32,444 nucleotides of DNA. Source: Lachnospiraceae bacterium. GTDB taxonomy: Bacteria; Bacillota; Clostridia; Lachnospirales; Lachnospiraceae. Below the pieces are notes generated by a model that was not told where the DNA came from, did not search any database, and saw only the letters and a list, made by a program, of their open reading frames with translations. The stretch is from positions 1 through 32,444 of the forward strand of contig SVEI01000021.1 of assembly GCA_015057445.1 (NCBI GenBank). Direction: 5' to 3'. Of the stretch, positions 1 through 8,349 are shown in pieces; position 1 is the first letter of the stretch; each line of letters opens with the position of its first letter. The position numbers and the translations under genes were made by a program.

Positions 1-2
1 TT

Positions 3-578
3 CTTCGTGAGGCTATGGCTATGGGTGCAGACAAGGGAATCCTTGTTACAGATAGAGTTCTTGGTGGTGCTGATACTTGGGCTACATCAACTACTCTTGC
101 AGGTGCAATTAGAAACTTAGAGTATGATTTAATCATCACTGGTCGTCAGGCTATCGATGGTGATACTGCTCAGGTTGGACCACAGATTTCAGAGCATCTT
201 AACATCCCAGTTATCTCATATGCTGAGGATATTAAGGTTGAGGGTAACAGCGTAATCGTTAAGAGACAGTATGAGGACAGATACCATATGGTAAAGGCTC
301 AGATGCCATGTCTTATCACTGCTCTTGCAGAGTTAAATGAGCCACGTTACATGACTCCAGGTGGAATCTTCGATGCATGTGATGCAGAGATTACAGTATG
401 GGGCAGAGCAAATCTTGTTGATGTAGATGATGCTAACCTTGGTCTCAAGGGATCACCTACAAAGATTGCTAAGGCTTCTGATAAGGTAAGAAAGGGTAGC
501 GGAGAGAAGGTTACTCTTGATCCAGCCGAGGCTGTTGATTACATCGTAGGCAAGCTTAAAGATAAGCACGTAATATAA
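3..578 (+). CDS. etfB: Electron transfer flavoprotein beta subunit, 5'-truncated
   Basis: The frame is open to the left edge, so the gene begins outside the window; codons before the first visible ATG (15) read L-R-E-A and continue the protein. The segment GADTWATS, the run GRQAIDGDTAQVGPQ and the C-terminal region match clostridial EtfB, which forms a heterodimer with EtfA carrying FAD and AMP/FAD. In butyrate producers EtfAB passes electrons with butyryl-CoA dehydrogenase (bcd), usually encoded just upstream (crt-hbd-bcd order); that part is not visible here. etfA follows after 24 nt, so the two are co-transcribed. Codon use is richer in GAG, CTT and C-ending codons than the genes from 1768 to 9042, which fits high expression. 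Identification is by recognised family motifs. Confidence 0.95.
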   Translation, partial: LREAMAMGADKGILVTDRVLGGADTWATSTTLAGAIRNLEYDLIITGRQAIDGDTAQVGPQISEHLNIPVISYAEDIKVEGNSVIVKRQYEDRYHMVKAQMPCLITALAELNEPRYMTPGGIFDACDAEITVWGRANLVDVDDANLGLKGSPTKIAKASDKVRKGSGEKVTLDPAEAVDYIVGKLKDKHVI

Positions 579-602
579 TAAAAAGGAAAAGTGGTGAATA
601 AA

Positions 603-1646
603 ATGGGTTTAGAACAATATAAGGGAGTATATGTCTTTGCACAGCAGGTTGATAACGAGTTAAGCGGAATCGCATTCGAGCTTCTCGGTAAGGCTAAGGA
701 TCTTGCAAAGGACTTAGATACAGATGTTACAGCAATTCTTATCGGATACCAGGTTAAGAATCTTGCTGACGAGCTTGCAGCATATGGTGCTGACAAGGTT
801 ATCGTTGTAGACGATCCAGAGTTAAAGGAGTACAGAACAGAGCCTTATACACACGCTATGGCTTCTGTAATTAACGAGTATAAGCCAGATATCGTATTAG
901 TTGGTGCTACAGCTATTGGTAGAGATCTTGGCCCTCGTGTTTCAGCAAGAGTTGCTACAGGTCTTACTGCAGACTGTACAGTTCTTGAGATTGGTGATTT
1001 CCCAATCAACCCAATCCCTAATCAGGAGCAGAAGCACAATCAGCTTCTTATGACTCGTCCTGCATTCGGTGGTAACACAATTGCTACAATCGCATGTCCA
1101 GACAACAGACCACAGATGGCTACTGTACGTCCTGGTGTTATGCAGAAGATTGATAGAATCGATGGTGCTAAGGCAGAGGTTATCGAGTTCAATCCTGGAT
1201 TTACTCCAGACAACAAGTACGTTGAAATTCTTGAGATCGTAAAGTCAGTTAAGGATACAGTAGATATCATGGACGCTAAGATTCTTGTATCAGGTGGACG
1301 TGGTGTTGGTTCAGCTGAGAACTTCAAGATTCTTCAGGATCTTGCAGATGTTCTTGGTGGAACAGTAAGCTGTTCAAGAGCAGTTGTTGACTCAGGCTGG
1401 ATGGAGAGAGATTATCAGGTAGGACAGACTGGTAAGACTGTAAGACCAAATCTCTACTTCGCAATCGGTATCTCAGGTGCTATTCAGCACGTTGCAGGTA
1501 TGGAGGAGTCAGATATCATCATCGCTATTAATAAGGATGCAGATGCACCTATCTTTGATGTAGCTGATTACGGTATCGTTGGAGATTTAAATAAGATCGT
1601 TCCAGCTCTTACTGCAGCTCTTAAGAATGAGATTGCTAACAAGTAA
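603..1646 (+). CDS. etfA: Electron transfer flavoprotein alpha subunit
   Basis: 347 residues from ATG 603. I prefer this start to the in-frame GTG at 591, because GGTGA at 593-597 lies five bases before the ATG and the protein then begins MGLEQYKGVYVF. The N-terminal half is the alpha/beta ETF domain. The C-terminal FAD-binding domain shows GGRGVG at about 231-236, followed by the GQTGKTVRPNLYFAIGISG region that contacts FAD. The protein partners EtfB encoded immediately upstream; in this operon type the complex serves butyryl-CoA dehydrogenase. A perfect hairpin terminator begins 24 bases after the stop, so etfA is the last gene of its operon. Confidence 0.95.
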   Translation: MGLEQYKGVYVFAQQVDNELSGIAFELLGKAKDLAKDLDTDVTAILIGYQVKNLADELAAYGADKVIVVDDPELKEYRTEPYTHAMASVINEYKPDIVLVGATAIGRDLGPRVSARVATGLTADCTVLEIGDFPINPIPNQEQKHNQLLMTRPAFGGNTIATIACPDNRPQMATVRPGVMQKIDRIDGAKAEVIEFNPGFTPDNKYVEILEIVKSVKDTVDIMDAKILVSGGRGVGSAENFKILQDLADVLGGTVSCSRAVVDSGWMERDYQVGQTGKTVRPNLYFAIGISGAIQHVAGMEESDIIIAINKDADAPIFDVADYGIVGDLNKIVPALTAALKNEIANK

Positions 1647-1670
1647 TTTATAAAAGAATTTTAATTTTTT

Positions 1671-1709
1671 AGAGGTTATTATTCCTTTGTGAATAATAAC
1701 CTCTTTTTT
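1671..1709 (+). terminator. Intrinsic terminator of the etf operon
   Basis: A perfect 14-bp stem, AGAGGTTATTATTC (1671-1684) with GAATAATAACCTCT (1691-1704), has a six-base loop and is followed by a T-run ending at 1709. Confidence 0.95.
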
Positions 1710-1767
1710 CTCCATAAATCATCATCATAGAAACGTATAATGAATATAAATAAAAAGGAGAATAAAG

Positions 1768-2199
1768 ATGAAAAAGGTATTAGTGGTATTGTTATTATGT
1801 GGTGTTATATTGGTATGCGGATGTAAAAAAGAAGATAGTACTGTTATTTCAACAACTGAAATGTCAAATAATGAGTTGGTTGTTGTATGCAGTAGTTGGA
1901 GTGGTTGGAGCGAAGATTATGAGCCTGTAGAAAAAACTTTTGTTTATCCGGCAATAGAGGGGGAGGTTATTTGCCCGGATTACAAGGAAACAGTGGACGA
2001 TTTTGAATTTGAAATATTAAGTGTTAATCCAAACTCTGTAACTATTAAAACTAATCAGTGTATGTCGTGCAGTGAGGTTGGAGAAAGTGGTATTAATTTA
2101 AATAGCAAAGAGACTGTATTTGAAATAAAAAAGGGCGAGAAAATAGAGTTGACTACATTAAGTATGGACGCTGGTGATATATATGTTTTTGAATATTAG
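1768..2199 (+). CDS. Small predicted lipoprotein, function unknown
   Basis: 143 residues with a textbook lipoprotein signal: MKK, a hydrophobic stretch (4-16) and a lipobox V-C-G-C with Cys19 as the predicted lipidated residue. The mature part is short, Ser/Thr-rich at first, then beta-rich (alternating hydrophobic residues from about 90 to the end). It has two further cysteines in a C-x2-C pair near residue 95 and ends in EY. AAGGAG at 1755-1760 is a good ribosome binding site. A TATAAT sits at 1736-1741 but with no convincing -35. The gene stands alone between the etf terminator and a separate promoter at 2320. I do not recognise the family; a surface-exposed or ligand-binding role is only a guess from its location. 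Confidence 0.75.
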   Translation: MKKVLVVLLLCGVILVCGCKKEDSTVISTTEMSNNELVVVCSSWSGWSEDYEPVEKTFVYPAIEGEVICPDYKETVDDFEFEILSVNPNSVTIKTNQCMSCSEVGESGINLNSKETVFEIKKGEKIELTTLSMDAGDIYVFEY

Positions 2200-2319
2200 A
2201 ATAAAAACTTGCATAAAAGTTATGTAGATAAAAAAGATATTGTTGAATTTTTCTATTAAATATTAATACATGCGTAGGATATTTACTACATTAGAGTAGT
2301 TACATTTTGATTTTTGTTG

Positions 2320-2328
2320 TGCTATAAT
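2320..2328 (+). promoter_or_regulatory. Extended -10 promoter for the DUF3592-like gene
   Basis: TGCTATAAT gives a perfect -10 (2323-2328) with the extended TG. The -35 area (TTACAT, 2300-2305, 17-bp spacer) is poor, as expected for an extended -10 promoter. Start of transcription would be near 2335, just upstream of the ribosome binding site. Confidence 0.6.
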
Positions 2329-2356
2329 TCCACTATAAATATATGGAGGGGATTTT

Positions 2357-3109
2357 ATGGCACTAAAGTTAAAAGAAGATCCTGTAAATACAGTTCAAAA
2401 AACCGGTTCTGATTACATAAACAGGGATTATTCACAATTAGCTGACGATATATTAAAAGGTGAGGAAGAACTTCCTGAGAGTAGGTATTCATCAAGTAAC
2501 ACATATCAGTCAATGCATAATAATATAAGAGGGTTGGATGCTCAGTTTGAGATAGACAAATACAAGAATCAATATGAAAAAGATCCATACACAGGACTTA
2601 CCAAAAGAAGTGGATTTGGAACAGGTGGTAATTCTTCGGGATTTAACTGGTTTGGTGGAAGGGATAGAATAGATAATACTACAAGCATATATGCGGGAAT
2701 TATTGTGTGCGCAATTATATTTATAATGTTTTTCCATAGAGGTATGTCAGCATTGGTGGACTTGAATCGTGATACTGTCGAGGTTGAGGGGACTGTAATT
2801 TCAGTTGTTCATAAGGAAGAATATGTTAAAAGGGGCAGAAGGCATGGTCGTTGGGTTGATAGATACAGAACTACATATGAATGGGTTGGTGAGAATGGCG
2901 AAATACAAACCAATACCAGGACTTATGATGAAAGACTGTTTTCTGTAGGTGATAATGTTATTGTTACCGTTTCTGAATATAACTTAAATGAGGAAATAGA
3001 TTCAAAAACTACCGCTAAAGCTAAAGCAGTTTCTAGTTTGTTTCTTTGTATTGGAGCAGGGGCTTTTATTGCATATTACGTTATTCGCCTAAAGAAACTT
3101 AAAGAATAA
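2357..3109 (+). CDS. DUF3592-like membrane protein
   Basis: 250 residues. Residues 1-105 are hydrophilic, Asn/Ser/Gly-rich and probably cytoplasmic and disordered. A transmembrane segment follows at about 114-130 (GIIVCAIIFIMFF), then a compact extracytoplasmic domain, and a second transmembrane segment at about 222-243 followed by the basic end RLKKLKE. The middle domain has the DUF3592 pattern: VEGTVISVV, an aromatic-rich TTYEWVGENGEIQTN hairpin and GDNVIVTV. GGAGGGG at 2345-2351 is the ribosome binding site. DUF3592 has no established function; the long soluble N-terminal extension is unusual to my knowledge. The gene is bounded by its own extended -10 promoter and a terminator, so it looks monocistronic. 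Confidence 0.7.
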   Translation: MALKLKEDPVNTVQKTGSDYINRDYSQLADDILKGEEELPESRYSSSNTYQSMHNNIRGLDAQFEIDKYKNQYEKDPYTGLTKRSGFGTGGNSSGFNWFGGRDRIDNTTSIYAGIIVCAIIFIMFFHRGMSALVDLNRDTVEVEGTVISVVHKEEYVKRGRRHGRWVDRYRTTYEWVGENGEIQTNTRTYDERLFSVGDNVIVTVSEYNLNEEIDSKTTAKAKAVSSLFLCIGAGAFIAYYVIRLKKLKE

Positions 3110-3134
3110 TGTTCTAGGTTTTGTTATTAAAAGA

Positions 3135-3143
3135 TGTTATAAT
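3135..3143 (+). promoter_or_regulatory. Extended -10 promoter for the hybrid kinase gene
   Basis: TGTTATAAT with TATAAT at 3138-3143; no good -35. The expected start (about 3150) falls inside the hairpin at 3143-3170, so its own transcript would lack the 5' arm. Confidence 0.5.
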
Positions 3144-3178
3144 ATAGTGTAGATGATTGTCTACACTATATTTTTTTT
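3143..3178 (+). terminator. Terminator after the DUF3592-like gene
   Basis: An 11-bp perfect stem, TATAGTGTAGA (3143-3153) with TCTACACTATA (3160-3170), has a six-base loop and is followed by eight T (3171-3178). It overlaps the -10 box of the next promoter by one base. Confidence 0.85.
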
Positions 3179-3192
3179 AAAGAGAGGATTGT

Positions 3193-5988
3193 ATGGAACG
3201 AAGAACAAATGTTGGAATGCGAACTATACAGTGTTTGTCGGGGATTTTTCTTGCTGTTGCAATATTATATTTTGTTATAGGAGAACTGTCTTCGGAAAAA
3301 GAGGTGTACTTTAAGGTGGGTGGAAGTGTGCCTTTTAATGATGATTGGGAGATGGTAACTCCTGAAGGGTTGAGAGTTCCAATAACAGTTCCTGGTGCAA
3401 ATGATGTAAAAAGTGGTGACGTGTTAAGAATTGAAAAAAAGCTACCTAATGATATGGATAATGTATGGTTGTGTATTAGAAGTACACAACAAGATATAAC
3501 AATAAGTGTAGATGGCCAAGTTAGGAAATTTTATAGTACAAAAGGAACTAGAAACTTTGGAAAAAATAGTGTTAGTGTTTATGTGTTTGCTGAGTTGTAT
3601 GCTGAGGATGCTGGAAAGATTCTTAGCATAGACATAGTGAGCTATTCTCCATATTCGGGATATGTTAATAATATGGTTATTGGGGATAGAGAACAAATAT
3701 GGACAGGTTTAGTGAAGAAGTATCTACCTGTAACTATTCTTGCTATGTTTATGTTAGTGCTTAGTGTAATGCTTGTTTTTTATTGTGTGATAGTACATGT
3801 GATTTACAAAAAGAATATGGATATAGCTTATCTAGGCTTAGCTCTCTTGGTAGCATCGGTATGGATTATTGCCGAATCAAAACTAAGACAGATATTTTTG
3901 CCTAATAGTACGATAGCAAGCGATGTTGGCTTTTTTATGATAATGTTATTACCATTTCCTTTCGTATCATATATTAATAAAATACAAAAAAACCGTTATG
4001 AAAAAGGTTATATGCTAGTTTGTTTTTGTGCTGTTATTAATTTTGTTATTTCAACACTTTTGCAGTTTGCGGATATTAAAGACTTTTCTGAAACAATGAC
4101 AGTGTCCCATGTGATTATTGTTGCATTTATAGTTATGTTGTTTGTAAATGTGATTATCGATATAAAGAAAAAACATATTCTAGAATATAAAGAGGTGGCT
4201 TTGGGATTTGCCGGACTTATGCTAGCTGGAATAGTGGAAATATATCAGGTATATGATGAAGCGGCAGTAAATAACGGAATTGCACTATGTATTGGTTTGG
4301 TGTTTTTGTTCTTTATGGCTGTAATTCAGACAGGACGAGATTTGTTGCAATTAGAAAAAGACAAACAGATTGCAGTGGCAGCTAGTGAGTCAAGAACTAT
4401 GTTTTTGGCAAATATGTCACATGAGATAAGAACGCCTATTAATACCATAGTAGGTATGAATGAGATGATACTGCGCGAGAACCAGAATAATGACACCAAA
4501 GAATATGCAAAGAATATAGATAATGCTAGTAAACTTCTTATGGGTCTTATAGATGATATATTAGATTTTTCTAAGCTTGACGCAGGAAAGCTTGAAATAT
4601 GCGAAAATCCATATACAGTAGCTGCCATGCTTAAGGATGTATTTCTAGGTGCCAGTGTCAGGATGGAAGATAAGGAGTTGGAAGTAAAAATAGATGTAGA
4701 CGAAAAACTACCTTCAGTGCTAAGAGGAGATGAAATTAGAATAAAGCAGATATTTAATAATTTGCTATCTAATGCCATAAAATATACAGTAGAAGGAAGC
4801 ATTTCTATATCTATGAAAGGCAGTTTTAATAAGGACAATTATTATCTAGTGTTTAAGGTAGCCGATACAGGAGTGGGTATTAGAGAAGAAGATTTGCCTA
4901 CAATATTTGACAGTTTTCGTAGAATGGAACTTAAGAGAAATAAATACATACAAGGAACTGGCTTAGGATTAAGTATTACAAAACAACTTGTTGAGAATAT
5001 GCAAGGAACCATAGAAGTAGAAAGCACATATGGTAAGGGAAGTTGCTTTACTGTGACTATTCCACAGGAAATAGTTGATTCAACTCCTATGGGAGATATT
5101 AAGGATGCATTTTTTGCTGTAGAGACTGGTGAAGAAGAGAAAGAAATTATGAGATTTTCTTCTGAAAGATCAGTATTAATAGTTGATGACAATGATATGA
5201 ATTTAAAAGTTATGAAAGCTTTGTTGGGCAAATCAGGATTGTCATTGGACTTTGCATCAAGTGGGACAGAATGTATTGATAAATGCAAGAGAAAAAAATA
5301 CGATCTAATATTTATGGATCATATGATGCCATATCCCGATGGAATTGAGACCTTACATTTGATTAAAGAAGATAATGATGGAATGAATAAAGATACCATA
5401 GTAGTTGTGCTAACGGCAAATGCTATAAAAGGAGCATCAGATCAATACGAAAAAGAAGGGTTTGCAGATTACGTTACTAAACCTGTTGAATATATAAAAC
5501 TAGAGGAAGTGTTGGTGAAGTATCTAGGAGATTCAACTATAGAAGGCAAGAGTGGTGCTAGTGCTTGGTTGAAGGATGAACCTTTTGATGCAGAAAAGCA
5601 AATAAAGGTAGATGTTTTAACGCCAGAAGTAAAAGGTATGGATATAACACCGTCATATAAACTTGATAGAGAAGAAGGGTTGAAATACTGTGGTGGGTTA
5701 GATGATTTGTATCAAGAAGTGTTGGAACATTATGTTAAGAATGCCACAAACTACAAGGAAGAGCTTGCGAAGTGTTATGAAGATAAAAATTGGCAAGAAT
5801 ATGCAAGAATTTCTCATACACTAAAAAGTAATTCTCTGACTATTGGATTGAAGGATTTTTCTGAGTTGGCCAAACAACATGAATACGCTGCTAAATCAGG
5901 TGATGAAGATTTTGTTAATAATCATTATGAGTATTTTATAAAATGTCTTATTGAATCAATAAAAGTTGTTGGGAAAGAAATAGGTTGA
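3193..5988 (+). CDS. Hybrid sensor histidine kinase with receiver and HPt domains
   Basis: 931 residues. Domain order: an N-terminal transmembrane helix (about 10-29); an extracytoplasmic beta-rich domain (about 30-175); a seven-helix membrane region resembling 7TM-DISM sensors (about 175-390); a HisKA dimerisation helix with the H-box SHEIRTP, phosphoacceptor His410; an HATPase with N-box around Asn522/523/526, G1 box DTGVGI (558-563) and G2 box GTGLGL (588-593); a receiver with acidic pair Asp665/666, phospho-Asp709, Thr741 and Lys763; and a C-terminal HPt domain with His875 in SHTLKS. The chain therefore holds a complete His-Asp-His phosphorelay. All catalytic residues are present. No response regulator lies nearby, so the final acceptor is encoded elsewhere. 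AGAGG at 3183-3187 sets the ATG start. Confidence 0.93.
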   Translation: MERRTNVGMRTIQCLSGIFLAVAILYFVIGELSSEKEVYFKVGGSVPFNDDWEMVTPEGLRVPITVPGANDVKSGDVLRIEKKLPNDMDNVWLCIRSTQQDITISVDGQVRKFYSTKGTRNFGKNSVSVYVFAELYAEDAGKILSIDIVSYSPYSGYVNNMVIGDREQIWTGLVKKYLPVTILAMFMLVLSVMLVFYCVIVHVIYKKNMDIAYLGLALLVASVWIIAESKLRQIFLPNSTIASDVGFFMIMLLPFPFVSYINKIQKNRYEKGYMLVCFCAVINFVISTLLQFADIKDFSETMTVSHVIIVAFIVMLFVNVIIDIKKKHILEYKEVALGFAGLMLAGIVEIYQVYDEAAVNNGIALCIGLVFLFFMAVIQTGRDLLQLEKDKQIAVAASESRTMFLANMSHEIRTPINTIVGMNEMILRENQNNDTKEYAKNIDNASKLLMGLIDDILDFSKLDAGKLEICENPYTVAAMLKDVFLGASVRMEDKELEVKIDVDEKLPSVLRGDEIRIKQIFNNLLSNAIKYTVEGSISISMKGSFNKDNYYLVFKVADTGVGIREEDLPTIFDSFRRMELKRNKYIQGTGLGLSITKQLVENMQGTIEVESTYGKGSCFTVTIPQEIVDSTPMGDIKDAFFAVETGEEEKEIMRFSSERSVLIVDDNDMNLKVMKALLGKSGLSLDFASSGTECIDKCKRKKYDLIFMDHMMPYPDGIETLHLIKEDNDGMNKDTIVVVLTANAIKGASDQYEKEGFADYVTKPVEYIKLEEVLVKYLGDSTIEGKSGASAWLKDEPFDAEKQIKVDVLTPEVKGMDITPSYKLDREEGLKYCGGLDDLYQEVLEHYVKNATNYKEELAKCYEDKNWQEYARISHTLKSNSLTIGLKDFSELAKQHEYAAKSGDEDFVNNHYEYFIKCLIESIKVVGKEIG

Positions 5989-6014
5989 TTTGATGTTCGA
6001 AGGTAGGATAATAT

Positions 6015-6683
6015 TTGACAACTATTAGGAATAAAAATTTCATAAAGATTGTGAAGCACAATGATTTTTATTATGGTGGCAATCAGTCGTGGTGGAAGAA
6101 TGAAAATCAAACCATGAAAGAATTTGGTTGCGGAGTAATAGCAATGTGTGATTATGAGTTATATGTTGGTGGGCTTGGGAAAAGTGGAATAGCATATGAG
6201 GATTATATAGATTATGTAAACAAAAGACGAAACCAGGTTTATAAGTTATCAGATAATAGAAATCTTAGAAAACTAGGCTTGTTACCTACGATAATGGAAA
6301 AGGGATTGGATGAGTTTTATAATGCAAATAACATTAATCCCACTATTTCATGGGCGCCAACACTAAGAAAGAATCGTGTTAAGAAACTGATATATAATAT
6401 GCTGTCTAATAATATGCCTGTAGTTGCTTCATATTATGTCTTTAATAAGAAGAATAAACTAGATTTGTACACATATGATGATGTGGAAAATGAGTTTAAG
6501 AAAGCGGATGATATAAGAAGACATTACTTCAATATAGTAGGAATAACTAAGCGAGATAATCAAGAGCTTTTGATTGTTTCAACTTGGGGAAGAAAATATT
6601 ATATATTATTCCAACAGTGGTTGGAGAAACTGAGCTTGTTCTCTAATATATTGTATGTGGAGTTGGAAAAGGAGAAAATATGA
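6015..6683 (+). CDS. Putative C39-like (papain-fold) cysteine peptidase
   Basis: 222 residues starting at TTG 6015. AGGTAGGA (6001-6008) is well placed before it, and the next in-frame ATG would remove the catalytic region. The pattern fits a papain-fold/C39-like peptidase: Gln24 in GGNQSWW (oxyanion Gln), then FGCG with candidate nucleophile Cys39 at the start of a helix, then late in the chain HYFNIVGI with His170, followed by a beta-hairpin and STWG (189-192), where C39-like enzymes usually have an Asp/Asn before Trp-Gly. There is no signal peptide or membrane helix, so it would act in the cytoplasm. It follows the kinase gene by 26 bases and overlaps the next gene by ATGA (6680-6683), implying coupled translation with the DUF3137 protein. 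Activity is inferred from residue pattern only. Confidence 0.6.
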   Translation: MTTIRNKNFIKIVKHNDFYYGGNQSWWKNENQTMKEFGCGVIAMCDYELYVGGLGKSGIAYEDYIDYVNKRRNQVYKLSDNRNLRKLGLLPTIMEKGLDEFYNANNINPTISWAPTLRKNRVKKLIYNMLSNNMPVVASYYVFNKKNKLDLYTYDDVENEFKKADDIRRHYFNIVGITKRDNQELLIVSTWGRKYYILFQQWLEKLSLFSNILYVELEKEKI

Positions 6684-7549
6684 GTAGAAAGACTAAAGCA
6701 AGATTCTTAATGCTAGGATTAGGAATATTTAAAATAATTAATTGGTTAACTGTAGTAGGTGCGGTTGTTTTTGGATGCTATGGTTTTGTAAAGATGGTGA
6801 TTAAATCAGCTGAGGGCGAGAGCGATGGTACATTTATTGTTGTGGCCATAGTTTGTTTGGTAGTAAGCCTAATTACAGGTGGATTATTTAAATTATTATA
6901 TAAAAAATGTATAGTGATGGATGTATTAAATCAAGAATTGCAGGGCTGCAAATGGTCTGCAAATGATGGATTTGGACAAGGTTTTATTGATTCAACTATC
7001 AGACTTGTTGAGGCTGGAAATAGATACAAGTCAGAGGATATGCTCATTGGTGAATACAAAGGATGTCATTTTGAGCAAGCAGATGTTTCTATTAATAATG
7101 TTATATATGAAAAAGTTGGGTATGGTAGACACAGACACACTAAGGTCAGAGTTTATAAACATTTTAAGGGTAGAATGATTGTTATGGATAGTCCGGTTGC
7201 GGTGAAGAAACCTGTGTATGTATATTCATATACCTTTGAACATAGGTATACAGGTCTTTATGACCAATTGACATCAGATGGAACTAAGGATAAGGTTTTT
7301 GATGATTTATTGGATGTAAAGGTACAAAGAGGTGGAAGTGCAAGGACAATATTAGATGATAAGATGAAAAAGGCTTTGCTTACAACATACAATAAGTATA
7401 ATGATATGGCTGTACATTTTGAAGAAAGTAGAATGTATATTGCAATTAATACAAAGGAAGATGTATTTGATTGGAGATGGATTAGAGGCTTAAGTTTAGA
7501 AAAGAAATTGAGGCTAATAGAAATCAAATTCGTGTTATTAAAGATATAA
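6680..7549 (+). CDS. DUF3137-family membrane protein, 3' end frameshifted
   Basis: 289 residues as read. Two transmembrane segments (about 15-37 and 51-72) are followed by a soluble DUF3137-type domain: GEYKGCHFEQADV, a KPVYVYSYTFEHRYTGLYD stretch and a late HFEESRMYIAINTKEDVFDW block. The last residues (after about 273) look unnatural, while the -1 frame from 7486 encodes a typical charged helical tail that ends exactly at the next gene's start. Inserting one A into the run at 7500-7507 would restore one continuous reading frame of 313 to 315 residues. The ATG overlaps the stop of the peptidase gene (ATGA), so the two are probably coupled. Function of DUF3137 is not established. Whether this is a pseudogene, a programmed shift or a sequence error cannot be told here. 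Confidence 0.75.
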   Translation: MSRKTKARFLMLGLGIFKIINWLTVVGAVVFGCYGFVKMVIKSAEGESDGTFIVVAIVCLVVSLITGGLFKLLYKKCIVMDVLNQELQGCKWSANDGFGQGFIDSTIRLVEAGNRYKSEDMLIGEYKGCHFEQADVSINNVIYEKVGYGRHRHTKVRVYKHFKGRMIVMDSPVAVKKPVYVYSYTFEHRYTGLYDQLTSDGTKDKVFDDLLDVKVQRGGSARTILDDKMKKALLTTYNKYNDMAVHFEESRMYIAINTKEDVFDWRWIRGLSLEKKLRLIEIKFVLLKI

Positions 7550-7623
7550 TAGATATACTTGATCAGCAGATTGAAAATGAGAAATCAAGTAATATAGAAT
7601 CTAAACAGATAGAGGAAATGTAA
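7486..7623 (+). pseudogene. Out-of-frame C-terminal tail of the DUF3137 gene
   Basis: The -1 frame is open from just after a TAG at 7483-7485 to a TAA at 7621-7623. It encodes a charged, helix-prone tail (FRKEIEANRNQIRVIKDI and onward). It has no start codon or ribosome binding site of its own. Its stop shares the A of the following ATG (TAATG, 7621-7625), the arrangement expected of an intact upstream gene in a coupled operon. It is best read as the natural C-terminus of the preceding gene. Confidence 0.7.
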
Positions 7624-8327
7624 TGATTAGAGAAGTTTCATTAAAAGATATATCGGATGGCAGAACCTATGGGTTAAATGATATGGTGAAAGTTGATACA
7701 AATGGTTGTCAAGGTTGCCACAAATGTTGTACAGGGATGGGTAATTCTATAGTTTTAGACCCTTATGATGTATGGCAGATTAAGATGGGATTGAATAAGC
7801 AATTCCAAGAGTTGCTTAATGAAGGTTGTATAGAACTTAATATGGTAGATGGTCTGATACTTCCTAATTTAAAGATGGGAGAAGATGAAAGGTGTGCTTT
7901 TTTAAATGAAGATGGAAGGTGTTCCATACATAGACTTAGACCTGGGATTTGTAGAATATTTCCTTTGGGAAGAATATATGAAGAAGGCGATTTTAAATAT
8001 TTCTTGCAAAAAGACCAGTGTGTTAAAGAAAATCGAGCTAAGGTAAAGATAAAAAAGTGGATTGATATAATGCATATATCAGAAAATAGGGAGTTTATAA
8101 ATGCTTGGCATGGTTTTATAAAAAATGTAGGTGAGAAGAATATTGACCTGAGAAATTCGGGGCGTGGAGAGAGTATTAATGACATTGCAATGTATGTTTT
8201 AAATGAATTTTTTGTAGTTGATATAATAGACACTAAGCAAATAAATGAAGCCAGAGAGGAAAATTTTTATAAGACTGCAATAGAAAGAATTAGCATTGCT
8301 AAAGAAGTTATTAATAAATTAAATTAA
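7623..8327 (+). CDS. YkgJ-family cysteine-cluster protein
   Basis: 234 residues. The signature is C-x2-C-x2-C-C (Cys29, 32, 35, 36) near the N-terminus, then RCAFL (Cys91), RCSIH (Cys100) and LRPGICRIFP (Cys110), as in YkgJ/UPF0153 proteins, which are thought to bind zinc or an Fe-S cluster. The C-terminal third is helical and unassigned. The ATG overlaps the stop of the upstream (frameshifted) frame; AGAGGA at 7611-7616 is the ribosome binding site. mtnN follows after 22 bases. The biochemical role of YkgJ proteins is unknown; electron transfer or metal handling is speculative. Confidence 0.85.
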   Translation: MIREVSLKDISDGRTYGLNDMVKVDTNGCQGCHKCCTGMGNSIVLDPYDVWQIKMGLNKQFQELLNEGCIELNMVDGLILPNLKMGEDERCAFLNEDGRCSIHRLRPGICRIFPLGRIYEEGDFKYFLQKDQCVKENRAKVKIKKWIDIMHISENREFINAWHGFIKNVGEKNIDLRNSGRGESINDIAMYVLNEFFVVDIIDTKQINEAREENFYKTAIERISIAKEVINKLN

Positions 8328-8349
8328 TATTAATTAAAGGAGATATATT

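Noticed and set aside
591-602. Upstream GTG start for etfA
   Set aside because: The GTG is part of the GGTGA ribosome binding site for ATG 603, and EtfA proteins begin at MGLEQYK.
4326-5288. Long minus-strand frames inside the hybrid kinase gene
   Set aside because: They mirror conserved kinase and receiver coding sequence, and lack SD sites and protein-like composition.
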